Assembly: GCF_008923725.1 (NCBI RefSeq)
Contig: NZ_WBPF01000019.1
Location: 141,640-205,639, forward strand
Direction: 5' to 3'
DNA length: 64,000 nucleotides
DNA from: Bacillus sp. CH140a_4T
Lineage (GTDB): Bacteria > Bacillota > Bacilli > Bacillales > Bacillaceae_G
Made by a program: the position numbers and the translations under genes. Positions 26,491-34,152 of the stretch are shown in pieces. The stretch's first letter is position 1. The number at the start of each line of letters is the position of its first letter. The notes under the pieces are model-generated. The model was not told the DNA's origin. It saw only the letters and a list, made by a program, of their open reading frames with translations, and did not search any database.

Positions 26491-27741
26491 TTATATTCTT
26501 TGGTTTTTAGGGAAATTCACTTCAAAACAAGTACCCTCTCCCCATTTGCTCTCTACTAATATTTTCCCATAATGCTTTTCTACAATCCAATTTGCGATTG
26601 AAAGGCCTAATCCCGCTCCTTCTGACGCACTTCTCGCTTTATCACCTTGATAAAAACGATCAAATAATTTTGGGATGTCCTCATCTTTAACCCCTATCCC
26701 GTCATCTTTCACTCGTATACGAATTGAGCTGCTCGTTTGCGTACAATCGATTTGAATATGCCCGCCCCCATTTGTATACTTCATCGCATTATCTAACAAT
26801 ATGACCATCATTTGATGGATTCGCTCTCTATCACCCATAAATGATATGTCATGCTCTGCTTTCAATATCATCTCTTTTTCTTGATAGGAAGCAATCTCTT
26901 TATATGGCTCTACTATTTCTTCTAACAATGTATCCATTTCAAATGTTTTCTTATCCATCTCAATTTGATTAGAATCCGAACGTGCTAACAATAATAAATT
27001 AGCTACAAGCTTAGATAACCTTCTACACTCCTTTGAAATCGTAGAAATATCCATCGCTTTTTCTTCTATTGTCGCAGATGGTGACTGAAATAATATGTCT
27101 GTCTTGGATTGAATAACTGCAAGTGGTGTCCTTAATTCATGCGATGCATCCGACACGAATTGCTGCTGTTTTTCCCATGAATTTTGAATGGGTACGAGCG
27201 CCCTGCCAGCTAAGAAAAATCCAATTCCTATTGCACATAAACTTCCTACGCTACAACCTATAACAAGAATTAAAAATAAAGTATTTAACATGTCTTTTTC
27301 AGCTGTTATATCGCGTACAATTTGAACTATTTTTCCATCTTGTTGAAATGCAAATGTCCTAAAATATAGTCCTTGCACTTCTATATCTTGCAAAGTTCCT
27401 AATTTCTTTGGCGAAAACTTTCCTAAATTGTCTTCAAAGATCAAACGTCTTTTGCCGTTTTCAACACCTATCTCCACTGTGTTTCCACTCCAAGTTAACT
27501 CCATTATCCTCGGATCCCCAATTGGAGGATATCCCCTCATTTTTTTAGGTAGTTTTTTATCATTTGCATTCTTTCTATGCTGAACGGCTTTTTCTATCGA
27601 TTCATTTACTCCACTATAAATCCGCTTATATGTGTACGAATAAATGATACTACCTAATACACCTATCAAAATGATAAATACTAATGAATTCAATATAGTC
27701 AATCGAATGCGCGTCTTCTGAAACATACTTCCCTTCTTCAT
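26491..27741 (-). CDS. sensor histidine kinase
   Basis: The 416-residue protein has TM1 (about 14-34), an extracellular region of about 110 residues, TM2 (about 152-175), a DHp domain with the histidine in VSDASHELRTPLAVIQSK, and an ATPase domain (N-box LLDNAMKYTN; G-boxes VKDDGIGVKDEDIP and GAGLGLSIANWI). The ATG overlaps the regulator stop by 4 bp. The extracellular domain is not recognised and contains MRGYPPIGDPRIMEL. The pair has the layout of many envelope or ion-sensing systems; the signal is unknown. Confidence 0.92.
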   Translation of the reverse strand: MKKGSMFQKTRIRLTILNSLVFIILIGVLGSIIYSYTYKRIYSGVNESIEKAVQHRKNANDKKLPKKMRGYPPIGDPRIMELTWSGNTVEIGVENGKRRLIFEDNLGKFSPKKLGTLQDIEVQGLYFRTFAFQQDGKIVQIVRDITAEKDMLNTLFLILVIGCSVGSLCAIGIGFFLAGRALVPIQNSWEKQQQFVSDASHELRTPLAVIQSKTDILFQSPSATIEEKAMDISTISKECRRLSKLVANLLLLARSDSNQIEMDKKTFEMDTLLEEIVEPYKEIASYQEKEMILKAEHDISFMGDRERIHQMMVILLDNAMKYTNGGGHIQIDCTQTSSSIRIRVKDDGIGVKDEDIPKLFDRFYQGDKARSASEGAGLGLSIANWIVEKHYGKILVESKWGEGTCFEVNFPKNQRI

Positions 27742-28409
27742 TGTTCTTTTAATATATATCCAATACCTCGAACGGTTTGAATATCTTTCTGGTAACCGAA
27801 TGGCTCTAATTTTTTACGTAAATGATGTACATATACTTCTACAATTGCTACTGTCGTATCTGAATCAAATCCCCAAACACGATCAAAAATTTGTTCACGC
27901 ATTAAAATCTTTCCGCTATTTTGAACAAGGTACTCTAGAAGCTCATATTGTTTTAATGTTAGCTTCATACTTTGTCCATCTACTTGAACGTCTTTATCTT
28001 TTCCGAACAGTTCAATCCCTTTATAACGAATAGTCTGCTTTGTTGTTAAACTACCGCTTCGTCGTAATAAAGCACGAATTCTCGCTTTTAACTCTGGAGC
28101 CTGAAATGGCTTAACGATATAGTCATCCCCGCCAAAATCCAACCCTTTCACGCGATCTTCTAAAGAATCTCTCGCTGTCAAAAATAGGACTGGTGTTTCA
28201 ATCTTTTCATCACGTATTTTTTGAATCACTTCAAAACCGTCCATTTCTGGCATCATCACATCAAGCAAAATGGCATCATATATATTTTGTAACGCTAGAA
28301 ATAATCCATCTTCTCCATTCAATGCTGTATCTACTTCAAATTCATCGCGTAATATTTGGACAATGGACTCTAATAAAGAAGCATTATCTTCTACTACGAG
28401 TAAGCGCAT
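27738..28409 (-). CDS. OmpR-family response regulator
   Basis: The receiver domain has VVEDNASLL, the acceptor aspartate in AILLDVMMPEMDG and the lysine in IVKPF. The winged helix (about 125-220) contains LTLKQYELLEYLVQNSGKILMREQ and VYVHHLRKKL. The ATG at 28409 follows GGAAGGTGAG; the open frame extends further upstream without a better site. It is translationally coupled to the downstream kinase. Confidence 0.92.
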   Translation of the reverse strand: MRLLVVEDNASLLESIVQILRDEFEVDTALNGEDGLFLALQNIYDAILLDVMMPEMDGFEVIQKIRDEKIETPVLFLTARDSLEDRVKGLDFGGDDYIVKPFQAPELKARIRALLRRSGSLTTKQTIRYKGIELFGKDKDVQVDGQSMKLTLKQYELLEYLVQNSGKILMREQIFDRVWGFDSDTTVAIVEVYVHHLRKKLEPFGYQKDIQTVRGIGYILKEQ

Positions 28410-28523
28410 ATTCTCACCTTCCGCCATATTGTTCAATTCTATTTATAATTATATTTTAACGTTTTTCTCAATATAAAATTAGGAAGATTTATTATAAAAG
28501 CTCTTCCTTAAATTTTGCTTAAT

Positions 28524-28569
28524 AAAAAGTTGAAAGAAATAAGACTCCTCTCATCTCTTTCAACTTTTT
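28524..28569 (-). terminator. terminator of the phosphoesterase gene
   Basis: AAAAAGTTGAAAGA pairs with TCTTTCAACTTTTT around a long loop. It overlaps the gene end and is followed on the minus strand by TTTTTATT. Confidence 0.7.
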
Positions 28570-29264
28570 ACTGCGTATACCTTTTGACTCGGCAATTCTA
28601 AACAATTTAACTGACCACCATATACAGCACCGCCATCAATCCCTATAATACGATTGCTCCCAAAATACACGCCACAATTTTCACTACCATGAAGCGTTTT
28701 TGTTTCCGTATGGCCAAATACAACAACCTTTTCCCCGCTATATCCATTATGAAACTCATTACGAATCCACATTAACGTATATGGTTCACATTCAGAAACT
28801 CGTCTCATTGGCTCAACACCAGCATGTACAAATATATACTCTTCTGTTTCAATGTAAGGATCTAATTCTTGAATAAACTTTACATGTTCATCTAATACAC
28901 GCGATTGTAAAATCGGTTTTTGGAAATTCCCCTCATTAACCACAATATCTTCTTCTACAAATCCATAACTATATAAAGTCTTATCTCCACCATTTCTTTT
29001 TACCCAATGGTTCCATGAACGTTCCTCATCCGTCGTTAACGCCTTAATCATCATATCTTCATGATTGCCCTTTAGAACGAGGGCTCCCTCTTCTTTTAAC
29101 GCTTTTACCTTTTCAATTACTGCACGCGCATTTGGACCACGATCCACATAATCCCCTAATAAAATTAATTGATCCTTTCTTGCATCGTATTGAGCTTCTT
29201 CCAATAACTGTTCGAACTTTTCTATTTCTCCATGAATATCACTAATAACAAGAATTCTTTTCAT
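28560..29264 (-). CDS. PPP-type metallophosphoesterase
   Basis: The 234-residue protein has the full set of calcineurin-like metal motifs: ISDIHGE, LLGDYVDRGP, LKGNHEDMM, VHAGV and FGHTET. This is the bacterial PPP group that includes ApaH/PrpE-like enzymes, which remove phosphate from proteins or cleave dinucleoside polyphosphates. The exact substrate cannot be assigned. It starts with ATG behind AAGGGG and is transcribed alone. Confidence 0.9.
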   Translation of the reverse strand: MKRILVISDIHGEIEKFEQLLEEAQYDARKDQLILLGDYVDRGPNARAVIEKVKALKEEGALVLKGNHEDMMIKALTTDEERSWNHWVKRNGGDKTLYSYGFVEEDIVVNEGNFQKPILQSRVLDEHVKFIQELDPYIETEEYIFVHAGVEPMRRVSECEPYTLMWIRNEFHNGYSGEKVVVFGHTETKTLHGSENCGVYFGSNRIIGIDGGAVYGGQLNCLELPSQKVYAVKS

Positions 29265-29360
29265 ATTATCCCCTTCTTTCTAAACCACTCTCTTTCTAAT
29301 TATAGTTCAAAACAACAGAAACTTCTGAACTCATATTTATTACAAACAAAACGATTATCC

Positions 29361-29424
29361 TTACAACAATGTAAGTCTCTTGTCATCCAATTCGATAGTT
29401 GCAATTGCTATATTTCCTTATACT
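29361..29424 (+). promoter_or_regulatory. BceR-type promoter cassette, copy C
   Basis: TTACA-ACAA-TGTAA (29361-29374), exactly 44 bp, then TATACT (29419-29424) and GAAAGTAAGAAATGAAAC. The spacer has TTCGATAGT. It lies 41 bp before the second 27-residue peptide gene. Confidence 0.72.
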
Positions 29425-29465
29425 GAAAGTAAGAAATGAAACAAAAAAACAAGGAGAGATGAGAC

Positions 29466-29549
29466 ATGAAAAAAGTGATGGAAGTTGTAGTAGCAGTGGC
29501 AGAGGTTTTCGTAAATGGCAAACAAGTTGCAATGGAGTTAAACAAATAA
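29466..29549 (+). CDS. 27-residue peptide, paralogue 2
   Basis: The ATG follows AAGGAGAGATGAGAC. The peptide begins MKKVMEVVVAVAEV and ends NGKQVAMELNK, the same C-terminus as its paralogue at 17173. The whole transcription unit is duplicated: promoter cassette, ribosome site, coding region, a 3' block reading CTTCTTCATT then TTTTGAT, and a strong terminator. The two units lie 12 kb apart with different genes around them, so this is not a recent local copy. A role as a regulatory RNA that also encodes a peptide is possible. Confidence 0.72.
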   Translation: MKKVMEVVVAVAEVFVNGKQVAMELNK

Positions 29550-29638
29550 TGAAAAGGACAAGATTTATTCTAGACCCTTTACTCATATAAAAGAGATAAG
29601 ACTTCTTCATTTTTTTGATCCCTTGTCTCCTTGTAAAG

Positions 29639-29669
29639 AAAGCCGTATCCTTTTTCAGGATACGGCTTT
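29639..29669 (+). terminator. terminator of the second 27-residue peptide gene
   Basis: AAAGCCGTATCC pairs with GGATACGGCTTT and is followed by CTCTTATT. Confidence 0.85.
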
Positions 29670-29838
29670 CTCTTATTACCATGTTTCATTTACACACTTT
29701 ATTATTCCTTTTACTATGTATCTATCCCCTCAAATAATTTTTTCAAAACAAAAATCCCATTTACATACACATTACTGAATCCATCATACGAAATGACTTC
29801 TTCATTCTGTCTATCTAAATGGGATTATTTCATACTTG

Positions 29839-30636
29839 TTATTCCACCGGTTGTGGTTGTGGCTGTATTACTTCATTCGCTCCAGCTACCCTCAACATAT
29901 TTGCAATATCTTTAAAACCTCTTTTTTCAGCATATTGCAATGGCGTAATATTTTCCTTATTGGCCATATTTACATCTGCCCCGTGGTCAATAAGTATTTG
30001 AATTACTTTCTTATGATTTTCACTACCATTTCCTAATACGATTGCTTCTACTAAAGCTGTTCCACCACGAGCATTTCTATAATTCACATCAATATCTGTA
30101 TGCTCTAACAATTCTTTTACGACCTCTACATGGCCACGTTCAGATGCAGAAATGAGTGCTGTTCCACCTGATTTAGTAATTTCTTTCGTATTAACCCCTG
30201 CATTAATTAGTAGCTTTACAATGTCTGTATATCCTTCTCTACTTGCATAAAGAAATGGATTGCTTTGTTTCTCATCTTTACTTTCCATATTAGCACCTGC
30301 ACCAATTAACGCTTTAACTGTCTCTACGTGATTTTGATACGTTGCTGCAAGGATAGGCGTTTCTCCGTTGTCACCTTCTACATTTATATTGGCTCCATCT
30401 TGAATCAGCTTCATAGCCGTTTCTGTGTCTCCAAGAGTCGCAGAAAGTAGCAACTGTTTGTCCATTAAATTTATACTTTTTTCTTCCTTAGATTCTTCCT
30501 GTTCTTTATGCTTTTCTTTTTTCTTTTCGTTTTTCACATGAACCGGTTTCGATTCTGGCTCCTCTTGCTTATCGCAAGCCACTACCGTCATTAAAAGTCC
30601 TAATAACATACATAATAAAATTTTTTGTTTTCTCAC
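29839..30636 (-). CDS. ankyrin-repeat lipoprotein
   Basis: Translation most likely starts at the GTG at 30636, seven bases after AGGAGC; the ATG at 30675 has no site and would spoil the signal peptide. The product begins MRKQKILLCMLLGLLMTVVAC, a lipoprotein signal with the lipidated cysteine. A lysine/glutamate-rich linker follows, then about six ankyrin repeats (for example NGETPILAATYQNHVETVKALIGAGANM-type units). Ankyrin repeats bind proteins; an extracellular lipid-anchored version suggests an adaptor at the cell surface. No partner gene is adjacent. Confidence 0.85.
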   Translation of the reverse strand: MRKQKILLCMLLGLLMTVVACDKQEEPESKPVHVKNEKKKEKHKEQEESKEEKSINLMDKQLLLSATLGDTETAMKLIQDGANINVEGDNGETPILAATYQNHVETVKALIGAGANMESKDEKQSNPFLYASREGYTDIVKLLINAGVNTKEITKSGGTALISASERGHVEVVKELLEHTDIDVNYRNARGGTALVEAIVLGNGSENHKKVIQILIDHGADVNMANKENITPLQYAEKRGFKDIANMLRVAGANEVIQPQPQPVE

Positions 30637-30932
30637 AACTACAGCTCCTATGAAAGATAATGTTTTCTTAACCATTCCTCCATCACATACAATAACTCTT
30701 CTTGATTACATTTATCCATAAGCCCTTTATATTCCTTCTTTAATCGGATTATCTAAACTTATACCTATGTTTCTCAACCTATATTAGCGAAGCAATTAGT
30801 TTAGCACGATTTTACCGCATTTGTATACATTTCTAAAAAGTACATACATGATTGCTTTAGGTTACTATATTCCATTGTAACCGTTCTTCTAAAATTTTTA
30901 CACCTTTTCTATATTTGCACTTGAGTAATACT

Positions 30933-30960
30933 AAAAAAAGACAACTATGATAGTTGTCTC
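30933..30960 (-). terminator. terminator of the NosL-like gene
   Basis: The stem GACAACTA/TAGTTGTC with a 3-base loop is followed on the minus strand by TTTTTTT. The 290-bp gap upstream of it, to the ankyrin gene, shows no gene. Confidence 0.82.
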
Positions 30961-30969
30961 TTACTAGTA

Positions 30970-31473
30970 TTAATGATGACCACCGTGATTTCCCTTTTTC
31001 GGATTCCCCATCATCTCTTTATTCATTTCCCATTTATGCTCTGCTAGCTCTTTATATGAAAGAACTTTCCCTTTATAGTTAGACACGAAGCTTTCCGCAT
31101 CCTTTTTATTTTCAAATGAAATGACATTATAAGACATCGGTGTCGTTATTGTTTTATCATATACGTAAGTCGCATCTTCTAATGAAATCCACTCTTTCGA
31201 ATCATAATCTCGAACAAATTTTTCTTTCGTCTTTTCACCTGGATTAATCTCCATCCATTTATACATACAACCGATATCATCAAACTTTAACGCTTTTCCA
31301 TTTTCTAAAATAACTTCTGTTGCAAATTGATTATCCATTACCCCAATTTGGCAAATATCACACTTATCATGTTTCTCATCAATTGCCACTGCCTCTGCTC
31401 GTTTCTTACCACATCCTACTATTGTAAAGACAAGGAATAAGCATATAGCAAGCATCGCATACTTTGTTCTCAT
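30970..31473 (-). CDS. NosL-like copper-chaperone lipoprotein
   Basis: The signal MRTKYAMLAICLFLVFTIVGC ends in a lipobox. The mature domain has the NosL features CDICQIGVMDNQFATEVILENGKALKFDDIGCMYKW, with a CxxC pair near the start, and SYNVISFENKKDAESFV later. The C-terminus is histidine-rich (GNHGGHH), fitting metal binding. NosL supplies copper to nitrous oxide reductase in denitrifiers, but no nos genes are nearby, so a general copper-handling role, perhaps for cytochrome oxidase, is more likely. Confidence 0.82.
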   Translation of the reverse strand: MRTKYAMLAICLFLVFTIVGCGKKRAEAVAIDEKHDKCDICQIGVMDNQFATEVILENGKALKFDDIGCMYKWMEINPGEKTKEKFVRDYDSKEWISLEDATYVYDKTITTPMSYNVISFENKKDAESFVSNYKGKVLSYKELAEHKWEMNKEMMGNPKKGNHGGHH

Positions 31474-31568
31474 TTTATTTCCTCCCTAACCGTATCTTCT
31501 ACAAGGAGCATATCAAAAACTTGTGTGCGATTTGTGAAAAAACAATGTGGCTTTTGTAATATATGGAA

Positions 31569-31600
31569 CAAAAAAGATGTGTAGTCATTTCTACACATCT
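31569..31600 (-). terminator. terminator of the small barrel-sandwich gene
   Basis: AGATGTGTAG pairs with CTACACATCT and is followed on the minus strand by TTTTTTG. Confidence 0.85.
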
Positions 31601-31604
31601 CTCA

Positions 31605-31859
31605 TCATTCACAACCTGTAATTAATAAATCGTCTTCTAACTTAACTAATAATGTATCTGTATGAATTTGCTGCCCAACAACTACATTTACTAATCTTAT
31701 ATTTCCACTGATACCGATCGCAACTTTTTCAAGTTCACCGTTATTTTTTTGGATCATCATTAATTTTTCCCACTCATATACGTAAGAAGATTCATTAACA
31801 AAAATCTCCTCTACTTTTCCTTCATAAGAGCTATAAATCTCTTCCATTCTCGTTTTCAT
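31605..31859 (-). CDS. 84-residue biotinyl/lipoyl-like domain protein
   Basis: From the ATG at 31859 (behind AGGGAGTAG) the protein is 84 residues; an ATG at 31898 has no site. The pattern SSYEGKVEEIFVNESSYVYEWEKLMMIQ followed by GISGNIRLVNVVVGQQIHTDTLLVKLEDD resembles two halves of a barrel-sandwich hybrid fold, as in biotin carboxyl carriers. The usual modified lysine in an EAMKM-type turn is missing (the region reads IQKNNGELEK), so it is probably not biotinylated. The function is unknown. Confidence 0.6.
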   Translation of the reverse strand: MKTRMEEIYSSYEGKVEEIFVNESSYVYEWEKLMMIQKNNGELEKVAIGISGNIRLVNVVVGQQIHTDTLLVKLEDDLLITGCE

Positions 31860-32079
31860 ATAAAATCTACTCCCTATGTCACACTTCAATATTTTCATCT
31901 TATTCTACCATTCTTACGGATGGCGGCTTACTTTTTAAAAAATTCAAATTAACTACCGTGAACAAAATGACCAAAATAAAAATTATGCTTCTAATGATGT
32001 TATTTTTCAAATTATTTACCATTTGAATGAATGATTTTATGATAAACAAAAAACATTTTTCTGAATTTTCATTCCATTT

Positions 32080-32093
32080 TGAAAGCGCAATCA
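32080..32093. promoter_or_regulatory. cre-like site at the citrate-type transporter gene
   Basis: TGAAAGCGCAATCA fits the cre consensus with one mismatch. It ends 19 bp before the start codon, a position expected to block transcription. Confidence 0.55.
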
Positions 32094-32112
32094 TTTTTGA
32101 GGGGGAGATTAC

Positions 32113-33417
32113 ATGTTAGCACTACTTGGATTTACGATGGTACTTGTCTTTATGTTTTTAATTATGACGAAACGTATGTCAGCACTAGTAGCATTAATAT
32201 TAATTCCAATTACTTTCGCATTAATTGGAGGCTTCTATGCAGACATGGGACCTATGATGTTAGAGGGAATTCAAAAACTTGCACCTACCGGTATTATGCT
32301 TATGTTTGCTATTTTGTATTTCGGAATTATGATTGATAGCGGTTTATTCGATCCTGTCATTAGTCGGATTTTGAAATTTGTAAAAGGAGATCCTTTAAAA
32401 ATTGTTGTTGGTACAGCGATTCTTACGATTATCGTTTCATTAGATGGGGATGGAACAACGACATATATGATTACTGTTTCCGCAATGTACCCACTATATA
32501 AACGCCTTGGAATGAATCCACTTATATTAGCTGGGGTTGTTATGTTAGGGGCAGGAGTGACAAACCTTACACCGTGGGGCGGACCGACAGCTCGTGTTAT
32601 GAGTGCTCTTGGACTAGACGCATCAGAGCTCTTTACACCACTTATACCAGGAATGATCGCGGGTGCCATTTGGGTCGTTTTCGTTGCTTACTACCTTGGC
32701 AAAAAAGAAAGAAAACGTCTAGGAATTATGGATGTACAATATTTAAAACAAATGCAAACGATGGATGAGCAAGCTGCAACAGTAGAAGCTGCTGTTCATA
32801 AACGCCCTAAACTTCTATGGATTAACTTTTTATTAACTGTTACCTTACTTGTCTGTCTCATACTAGAAGTTATGCCGTTACCTGTTTTATTTACAATTGC
32901 TTTCGCTATTGCTGTTATGCTTAACTATCCAAACTTAGAACAACAGAAAGAACGTATTGCTTCTCACGCAGGAAACGTATTAGCGGTTGTTTCTCTCGTA
33001 TTTGCCGCTGGAGTTTTCACTGGTATTTTATCAGGAACTAAAATGGTAGATGCAATGGCTCAAAGTGTAGTCACTCTTATACCAGACGCTCTTGGACCAC
33101 AACTACCAATTATTACAGCTCTTCTTAGTATGCCGTTCACATTTTTCATGTCCAATGATGCATTTTACTTCGGCGTATTACCTATTTTAACGAAAGCTGC
33201 CGCTGCTTACGGAATTAGTGCAGCTGAAATGGGACGTGCTTCTTTACTCGGTCAACCTGTTCACTTACTGAGTCCCCTCGTTGCTTCCACTTATTTATTA
33301 GTCGGTATGGCAAAGGTTGATTTTGGTGAACACCAACGATTTACGTTACTTTGGGCTGTTGGAACGACAATGGTGATGTTGATTACTGGAATTGTAATTG
33401 GGATTATTCCAATATAA
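32113..33417 (+). CDS. citM: CitMHS-family citrate/metal symporter
   Basis: The 434-residue protein has about eleven membrane segments and the CitMHS profile, including MKRMSALVALILIPI-like N-terminus, VSLDGDGTTTYMITVSAMYPLYKRLGMN and FFMSNDAFYFGVLPILTKAA. The family imports citrate complexed with divalent metals. The ATG follows GAGGGGGAG. The convergent CitT/CitS genes and a cre site support citrate use. Several paralogues exist in bacilli (CitM, CitH, YraO), so the exact symbol is tentative. Confidence 0.85.
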   Translation: MLALLGFTMVLVFMFLIMTKRMSALVALILIPITFALIGGFYADMGPMMLEGIQKLAPTGIMLMFAILYFGIMIDSGLFDPVISRILKFVKGDPLKIVVGTAILTIIVSLDGDGTTTYMITVSAMYPLYKRLGMNPLILAGVVMLGAGVTNLTPWGGPTARVMSALGLDASELFTPLIPGMIAGAIWVVFVAYYLGKKERKRLGIMDVQYLKQMQTMDEQAATVEAAVHKRPKLLWINFLLTVTLLVCLILEVMPLPVLFTIAFAIAVMLNYPNLEQQKERIASHAGNVLAVVSLVFAAGVFTGILSGTKMVDAMAQSVVTLIPDALGPQLPIITALLSMPFTFFMSNDAFYFGVLPILTKAAAAYGISAAEMGRASLLGQPVHLLSPLVASTYLLVGMAKVDFGEHQRFTLLWAVGTTMVMLITGIVIGIIPI

Positions 33418-33420
33418 GAT

Positions 33421-33458
33421 AAACAACAGTAGAGGACATATACCCTCTACTGTTGTTT
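33421..33458. terminator. bidirectional terminator, transporter / citT
   Basis: AAACAACAGTAGAGG pairs with CCTCTACTGTTGTTT. The transporter and regulator genes converge here. Confidence 0.9.
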
Positions 33459-33459
33459 A

Positions 33460-34152
33460 TTATGAAGAAACAAGAAAATACCGTCTCTCTGGTCTCCCTA
33501 CACTCCCATATATAAGCTCCGCATGAACTTTCTTTCCAGATATTAAATACTCTAAATAACGCCTCGCTGTTGATCGGCTCACCCCAACCATTGAGCTTAA
33601 CACTTCTGCCGTAATACCTTCTTCATCAACTGTTAACATATGCTTTTTTATTTTTGCTAAAGTTAAAGGATCTATCCCTTTCGGGGCATATTCTATGTCA
33701 TTTCCCTTTACGCCTCTTTGAGACCATAAATGTTCAATTTGCTCTATAGATAATTGATTAGTTTTCTTTAACTGCACAATCTTTTTTTGGTAAATTTCCA
33801 AACTCGCCTTAAATCGATCAAACATAAGTGGCTTTACGATATAATCTGTTACTCCGCCTCGTAAAGCGTGCCTTACTACATCTGTTTCCGATGCAGCTGT
33901 AATCATAATAATATCTGTATCATGTAAATTATGCCTAATATACGTGACAAGTTCCGTTCCTTGCATATCAGGTAAGTACACGTCTAATAAAACGAGCTGT
34001 GGCTTCACAAGGTCTAGCCATTCTTTCGCTTGTTCTCCATTCGTTGCTGTTCCAATTACTTTAAATCCCTCAACCTTTTCAGTAAAACGCCGATGAATGT
34101 CCGCAATGCGAATATCATCTTCTACAATCAATACTTCAATCTCCTCACCCAT
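33460..34152 (-). CDS. citT: response regulator, CitT type
   Basis: The receiver domain (VEDDIRIADIHRRF, acceptor aspartate in LVLLDVYLPDMQG, VKPL) is followed by a linker and a C-terminal helix-turn-helix (ITAEVLSSMVGVSRSTARRYLEYLI). The architecture matches CitT/DctR/MalR regulators and is paralogous to the regulator at 20078. The ATG at 34152 overlaps the kinase stop and is preferred over a GTG one codon earlier. The expected target is the convergent CitMHS transporter gene. Confidence 0.87.
   Translation of the reverse strand: MGEEIEVLIVEDDIRIADIHRRFTEKVEGFKVIGTATNGEQAKEWLDLVKPQLVLLDVYLPDMQGTELVTYIRHNLHDTDIIMITAASETDVVRHALRGGVTDYIVKPLMFDRFKASLEIYQKKIVQLKKTNQLSIEQIEHLWSQRGVKGNDIEYAPKGIDPLTLAKIKKHMLTVDEEGITAEVLSSMVGVSRSTARRYLEYLISGKKVHAELIYGSVGRPERRYFLVSS

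Noticed and set aside
31900-32094. 64-residue minus-strand frame with a hydrophobic stretch
   Set aside because: It has no ribosome site and covers the cre site and promoter of the plus-strand CitMHS transporter gene.
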